DNA of 6,160 bases from an uncultured Lachnospiraceae bacterium (GTDB taxonomy: Bacteria; Bacillota_A; Clostridia; Lachnospirales; Lachnospiraceae): positions 1 to 6,160 of the forward strand of contig CADAHD010000167.1 in NCBI GenBank assembly GCA_902787595.1. The letters are read 5' to 3'. The notes beneath the pieces are model-generated. The model was not told the DNA's origin. It did not search any database and saw only the letters and a program-made list of their open reading frames with translations. Below are positions 1 through 3,695 of the stretch, piece by piece. Numbering within the stretch: the first letter of the stretch is position 1; every line of letters begins with the position of its first letter. Position numbers and translations under genes: made by a program.

Positions 1-1754
1 TCGGGATCAAGCGTAGTCTCCCACAGCTGCTCCGGATCCATTTCTCCAAGTCCTTTATAGCGCTGCAGCGTAAAGCTGCCCTTATGGGTCTTTCTGTATT
101 TTGCCAGCGCAGCATCATCATAAAGGTATTCTTCTTTTCCCTTCGAAGGCACTGCCTTGTACAGGGGCGGCATAGCTATATAGACATGGCCTTCCTGTAT
201 GAGTTCCGGCATAAAGCGGTAAAACAGCGTAAGCAGCAGCGTACAGATATGCGCGCCGTCCACATCGGCATCGGCCATTATGATAATCTTGTCGTATCTT
301 AATTTAGTGATATCAAAATCATTGCCATAGCCTTCGGAGAAGCCGCAGCCGAAAGCATTGATCATGGTCTTTATCTCGGCATTAGCCAGTACCTTGTCGA
401 TGCTTGCCTTCTCTACGTTAAGAGTCTTACCTCTGATAGGCAGTATAGCCTGGAATTCGCGGTTGCGGGCAGTTTTTGCGCTGCCGCCTGCGGAATCACC
501 CTCTACTATAAATATCTCGCATTTGCTTGCGTCCCTGGAGCCGCAGTTGGCCAGCTTGCCGTTTGAATCAAAGGAGTATTTCTGCTTGGTAAGCAGATTG
601 GTCTTTGCCTTCTCCTCGCTCTTACGTATCTTAGCTGCTTTCTCTGCGCAGCCTATTACATTCTTTAAGACTTCAAGATTTCTGTCAAAATAATGAACAT
701 CCTGGTTATCCAGCTTGGTCTTGGTCTGTCCTTCAAAGCGGGGATCCCTGTGCTTGATGGAGACAACTGCAGTCATACCGTTACGAACATCGGAACCGGT
801 GAAATTCGGATCCTTCTCTTTGAGCACGCCCAGCTGCCTTGCATAACTGTTGATGACGGTCGTAAACATAGTCTTAAAGCCTGTGATATGCGTACCGCCT
901 TCAGCGTTATAGATATTATTACAAAAGCCCAGGACTATCTCATGGAATTCATTCACAAACTGGAATGCGCATTCCACTTCAATATCTTCCTGCTCGCCTT
1001 TAAAATATACCACATCATGCACTGCTTCCTTGCCCTTATTAAGCGCCGCAACAAAGCCTTTGATGCCCTCCGGCTCATGGAATTCAACTTCGTCGGGCTC
1101 TGCTCCACGCAGATCCTTAAAGTAGATCGTAAGCTGGGGATTCAGATAAGCAGTCTCGTGAAGACGCGATTTGATATCTTCGGCCTTGAACCAGGTCTTG
1201 TCAAAAATGGTATCATCCGGCGTAAAATTGACCTTTGTGCCGGTCTTTTTTGTATTGCCTACTACGGGTAAAAGCCCCGCCTCAAGTTCGGTAACGGGAT
1301 TGCCTCTCTCGTACTCGTCCTCATAAATATGACCATTACGCTTTATGGTCACCTTAAGATGGCTTGACAGAGCATTAACAACGGATGAACCCACACCATG
1401 CAGACCGCCGCTGGTCTTATAAGCACTGTCATCAAATTTACCGCCTGCATGAAGCGTGGTGAACACCAGACGCTCGGCGCTGATGCCTTTTGCATGCATC
1501 TCTACAGGCATACCGCGGCCGTCATCTTCCACAGTGGCAGATCCGTCCTTTTCCAGCGTGACCCAGATATTGTCACAATGCCCTGCAAGATGCTCATCTA
1601 CAGAGTTATCAACTATTTCATAAACCAGATGGTTCAGGCCCTTCGTTGAAACCGAACCTATATACATACCCGGGCGTACTCTGACCGCCTCCAGGCCTTC
1701 CAGCACGACAATATTTTCCGCACCGTAATTATCTTTCTTATTATCTACAGCCAT
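1..1754 (-). CDS. parE: Type IIA DNA topoisomerase subunit B, probably topoisomerase IV ParE (3' end outside window)
   Basis: The product is the ATPase/TOPRIM subunit that works with ParC (or GyrA) in the cytoplasm to pass one DNA duplex through another; topoisomerase IV mainly decatenates daughter chromosomes. 584 residues are visible. The GHKL ATPase domain comes first: RPGMYIGS at 27-34, EIVDN with Glu46 and Asn50, DDGRG at 77-81, and GGLHGVG at 116-122. The transducer domain follows, with EGGTH at 285-289 and QTKTKL at 343-348 (Lys345 reaching the ATP). The TOPRIM domain carries EGDSAGG at 418-424 (catalytic Glu418), PIRGK near 439, DADVDG at 495-500 (metal-binding Asp495, Asp497 and Asp499) and QRYKGLGEM at 564-572. 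Family length is about 640, so only the C-terminal tail is missing. The start is the ATG at 1754-1752, with GAGG five bases upstream and a good promoter. Membership of the family is certain. ParE rather than GyrB is an inference from wording such as EGHVYIAMPPLYK and from the LexA-type promoter; a neighbouring parC to the left would settle it. Confidence 0.93.
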   Translation of the reverse strand, partial: MAVDNKKDNYGAENIVVLEGLEAVRVRPGMYIGSVSTKGLNHLVYEIVDNSVDEHLAGHCDNIWVTLEKDGSATVEDDGRGMPVEMHAKGISAERLVFTTLHAGGKFDDSAYKTSGGLHGVGSSVVNALSSHLKVTIKRNGHIYEDEYERGNPVTELEAGLLPVVGNTKKTGTKVNFTPDDTIFDKTWFKAEDIKSRLHETAYLNPQLTIYFKDLRGAEPDEVEFHEPEGIKGFVAALNKGKEAVHDVVYFKGEQEDIEVECAFQFVNEFHEIVLGFCNNIYNAEGGTHITGFKTMFTTVINSYARQLGVLKEKDPNFTGSDVRNGMTAVVSIKHRDPRFEGQTKTKLDNQDVHYFDRNLEVLKNVIGCAEKAAKIRKSEEKAKTNLLTKQKYSFDSNGKLANCGSRDASKCEIFIVEGDSAGGSAKTARNREFQAILPIRGKTLNVEKASIDKVLANAEIKTMINAFGCGFSEGYGNDFDITKLRYDKIIIMADADVDGAHICTLLLTLFYRFMPELIQEGHVYIAMPPLYKAVPSKGKEEYLYDDAALAKYRKTHKGSFTLQRYKGLGEMDPEQLWETTLDP

Positions 1755-1759
1755 ATCTT

Positions 1760-1763
1760 CCTC
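1760..1763 (-). promoter_or_regulatory. Shine-Dalgarno site of the parE-like gene
   Basis: The minus strand reads GTGAGGAAGATATG. The GAGG core ends five bases before the ATG, which is acceptable spacing and supports the chosen start. No other in-frame start codon precedes the conserved RPGMYIGS segment at a sensible distance. Confidence 0.75.
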
Positions 1764-1798
1764 ACTAGATATTGTATATTTTGACACGCACAAGCGCT

Positions 1799-1827
1799 AT
1801 TTTAACAAAAAGGTCAACATAAGTCAA
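1799..1827 (-). promoter_or_regulatory. Sigma-A promoter of the parE-like gene
   Basis: On the minus strand there is a -35 TTGACT (1827-1822), exactly 17 bp, then a -10 TAAAAT (1804-1799) preceded by TG with one base between, i.e. an extended -10. Transcription would start near 1792-1793, giving a leader of about 38 bases before the ATG. Each hexamer has one mismatch to TTGACA/TATAAT. It lies downstream of the terminator-like region of the preceding operon, so the topoisomerase gene has its own transcription start. Confidence 0.85.
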
Positions 1828-1835
1828 CAGGCAGC

Positions 1836-1849
1836 CGAACTTTTGTTCG
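1836..1849 (-). promoter_or_regulatory. Predicted LexA operator (SOS box) upstream of the parE-like gene
   Basis: CGAACAAAAGTTCG on the minus strand is a 5+5 bp inverted repeat, CGAAC-N4-GTTCG. It matches the Gram-positive LexA (Cheo box) core GAAC-N4-GTTC in both half-sites; the centre AAAA departs from the usual alternating ATAT-like centre at one or two positions. It ends 8 bp upstream of the -35 hexamer, close enough for repression. From family knowledge, parEC is, as I recall, counted in the Bacillus subtilis LexA regulon. That LexA binds here is an inference from the motif and its position. Confidence 0.65.
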
Positions 1850-1865
1850 CCCGTCAGTCTCAAAT

Positions 1866-1935
1866 AAAAAATCCTTCTTCTCCGTCCGGGCCGGCTAAAA
1901 AATCCTGCCGTCAGAGCCTTAGCCTTCCCGGACGG
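1866..1935 (-). terminator. Terminator-like region closing the surface-protein operon, with two T-tracts
   Basis: Reading the minus strand after the stop codon, CCGTCCGGG (1935-1927) can pair with CCCGGACGG (1890-1882). An inner GGCT/AGCC pair (1924-1921 with 1896-1893) lies across a 2x2 internal loop, and the terminal loop is 24 bases. Within that loop, GACGG (1912-1908) can instead pair with the CCGTC of the same 5' arm and is followed five bases later by T6 (1902-1897). A second T6 (1871-1866) follows the large stem after about ten bases. Neither stem-to-T spacing is ideal, so efficiency is uncertain. The position between one operon's stop codon and the next promoter makes termination the likely role. 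Confidence 0.5.
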
Positions 1936-1946
1936 ATCCCGGGATC
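1935..1946. other. 12-bp perfect palindrome directly after the stop codon
   Basis: GATCCCGGGATC reads the same on both strands and abuts the TAA of the 575-codon gene. Part of it, TCCCGG, can also pair with CCGGGA about seven bases further along the transcript to make a small 6-bp hairpin. That hairpin uses bases also needed by the larger terminator stem. Confidence 0.5.
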
Positions 1947-3674
1947 TTAGATTAAATTACCGTAATAGGGCATGGAATTTGCTGCGCCGCTATGCTCTGC
2001 ATAGTCAGGATTTATAATGTCCTGCGTATCTTCATAGTGTATCTTGCAATCGCTGATCCAGGGCTGACGCGTTTCATCAAGGTCACACTGGAAATTGATC
2101 TTCATGCCATCATCATACATTTCAAAGCCCATACCACCCAGCGTTTCAGGTGTGGTAAGCCGTTTTCTTAAGACCTCACGATATTCGGGACTTACCAGCT
2201 TATCATGCATAGGTCCATGAGAATATCTTTCGGAAAGCTGCTTTATGAGCAGATCGATAAGCTTCTCCGTATCCGTATAGAATTCCGCCACGCTCATCTG
2301 ATGTCCGTCTGTTGTACTGAAACAGTATGTCTTGTGATCTCCGTAAGGATCTGCATTTTGAAGGCCGCCTTCTATAGGCACATAGTAGACCTCACTTCTG
2401 AGCATCAAAAACCAGAAAAAGCCCTTCCCGTACTTCGCGCGGAAATCACCCAGCAGGCGGGCTGCGTGACACATACCCGTTCTTTTATCTTCCGGGACCT
2501 TTGCCATCGCATCATACAGCCACAGTCCCCTGGCCTTCTCTTCTTTATTGACCTGTTCCATCCAGAGATCCAGGCTGTTTTTCAGCGCTTCCGGCATGTC
2601 ACCGAAGGTTTTCCATCTGCCGGCGGGATATTCTACATCATAATCATACGCTTCCCCTTTAAGGGTGACAGTTTCCTTATCTTTCCCTTCCCGGCTTAGC
2701 TCAACACTGTAAGCATCATTATCTCTCTTTGAAACTATTCGCAGCATGGACTTTGTACTGTGAAATTCCATCCTGCCATAGTCAAGTCCCGCCTTTACCA
2801 GAAGCTTTAAGATAAACAGATGAAGTTTATATCCATCCTTTTTCCATTCCTCGGGAACAAAGATATGATTTGCTCTCGCATGATACGGTTCTTTATAAAA
2901 CTGTATCGAAAGATCGAAGCTCTCCACAGCCGCAGGTACACCGTCCTGCCATGCATCAAGACCGTTTATCTGATCCAGCTTTCCGTTTGCTATACAAAGA
3001 GCCAGCTTGTTCATCTCTTCAGGGCTTATCTCTACATCCGGTACCTTAAAGCCACGCTGCTGTATCCCGGCCATCATCATCATCATACCGCCGGACATAT
3101 TGGTACCTAAGGAACCGGGCGCACAGCCGCCATTATCCATCACAGCTTTTAAGATACCACCGCCGTCTTCCGTCCGCTCTATATCAAAAGTATAATAACC
3201 ATGATAAGGTGGCATCGGCGCCATCATGCCACTGCTCTCCTTAAACGGTACCTGGACTTTTAAAGAAAGTTTTCTTACTCGGTAATCCTGAAACCACTTG
3301 ATCGCTTTTTCGTTTGTATTGATATGCACCTCACCGTATTTGGGTGCTTCATAAGGTTCTCTCTCAAAACACCTCGGGCTGTATTGCATATCATAGACTA
3401 CCATGTTCATCCTGGTCGTCAGAGCGCAATACTCGGGATCGACCGACGTATGGTATACAAATCTGGTAAAAGAATCGGGAATATCATTTGCGCACAGGAT
3501 CCAGTCCGATTTACTGTCCGGATCCTGCTTAAGAGCATACGACGCCGTCTTCTTTTCCCCGTACTTTTCATATATCAGAGTTCTTTCTTCAACTGTAAGT
3601 ACGGCACCGTTTCCGCACTGCTCATACCACTTGCCCAGTAGCTGCTCTGCTATCTTTTTCTTCTCTTCGTCCAT
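1947..3674 (-). CDS. Uncharacterised cytoplasmic protein, 575 residues
   Basis: I do not recognise a named family. The protein starts with charged MDEEKKK, has no signal peptide and no convincing membrane helix (the longest hydrophobic run is about FFWFLML at 419-425), and contains ten cysteines, all pointing to the cytoplasm. Residues 12-95 (LLGKWYEQ, then alternating hydrophobic residues, then a DWIL...TRFVY stretch) look like a small beta-barrel of lipocalin-like pattern. Residues 130-292 run from a beta-rich part through a Met/Gly-rich loop (MMMMM at 197-201) to NGLDAW...ESFDLSIQF...VPEEW. From memory this layout resembles an unnamed domain common in Lachnospiraceae lipoproteins; this is low-confidence. 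The remainder (340-575) is mixed alpha/beta with many Tyr and Trp. The gene begins 21 bases after the stop of the surface-protein gene with a G-rich ribosome site, so co-transcription is likely. It appears intact. Confidence 0.88.
   Translation of the reverse strand: MDEEKKKIAEQLLGKWYEQCGNGAVLTVEERTLIYEKYGEKKTASYALKQDPDSKSDWILCANDIPDSFTRFVYHTSVDPEYCALTTRMNMVVYDMQYSPRCFEREPYEAPKYGEVHINTNEKAIKWFQDYRVRKLSLKVQVPFKESSGMMAPMPPYHGYYTFDIERTEDGGGILKAVMDNGGCAPGSLGTNMSGGMMMMMAGIQQRGFKVPDVEISPEEMNKLALCIANGKLDQINGLDAWQDGVPAAVESFDLSIQFYKEPYHARANHIFVPEEWKKDGYKLHLFILKLLVKAGLDYGRMEFHSTKSMLRIVSKRDNDAYSVELSREGKDKETVTLKGEAYDYDVEYPAGRWKTFGDMPEALKNSLDLWMEQVNKEEKARGLWLYDAMAKVPEDKRTGMCHAARLLGDFRAKYGKGFFWFLMLRSEVYYVPIEGGLQNADPYGDHKTYCFSTTDGHQMSVAEFYTDTEKLIDLLIKQLSERYSHGPMHDKLVSPEYREVLRKRLTTPETLGGMGFEMYDDGMKINFQCDLDETRQPWISDCKIHYEDTQDIINPDYAEHSGAANSMPYYGNLI
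3072..3086 (-). repeat. ATG x5 trinucleotide tract encoding five methionines
   Basis: Five consecutive CAT triplets on the plus strand read as in-frame ATG codons 197-201 of the unknown 575-residue protein, within GG-MMMMM-AG. Being trinucleotide, length changes would add or remove Met residues without a frameshift. It is the only simple-sequence tract of note in that gene. Confidence 0.9.
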
Positions 3675-3678
3675 AACA

Positions 3679-3684
3679 CCCCCC
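3679..3684 (-). promoter_or_regulatory. G-rich Shine-Dalgarno site of the 575-residue protein
   Basis: The minus strand reads ATCGGGGGGTGTTATG: a run of six G ending four bases before the ATG at 3674-3672. It resembles GGAGGTG with the A replaced by G, so pairing with 16S rRNA would include a G-U pair. The site lies wholly within the 21-base gap after the upstream TGA (3698-3696), and no promoter fits in that gap. Confidence 0.6.
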
Positions 3685-3695
3685 GATATCTGCGA

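Noticed and set aside
1755..1946. A small gene, tRNA or riboswitch in the 192-base gap
   Set aside because: The stretch is accounted for by hairpins, T-tracts, the LexA-type box, the promoter and the leader. No cloverleaf, and no short frame with a ribosome site and sensible length, was seen.
3675..3695. A separate promoter for the unknown 575-residue protein
   Set aside because: The gap is only 21 bases and holds just the G-rich ribosome site; no -35/-10 pair was seen there.
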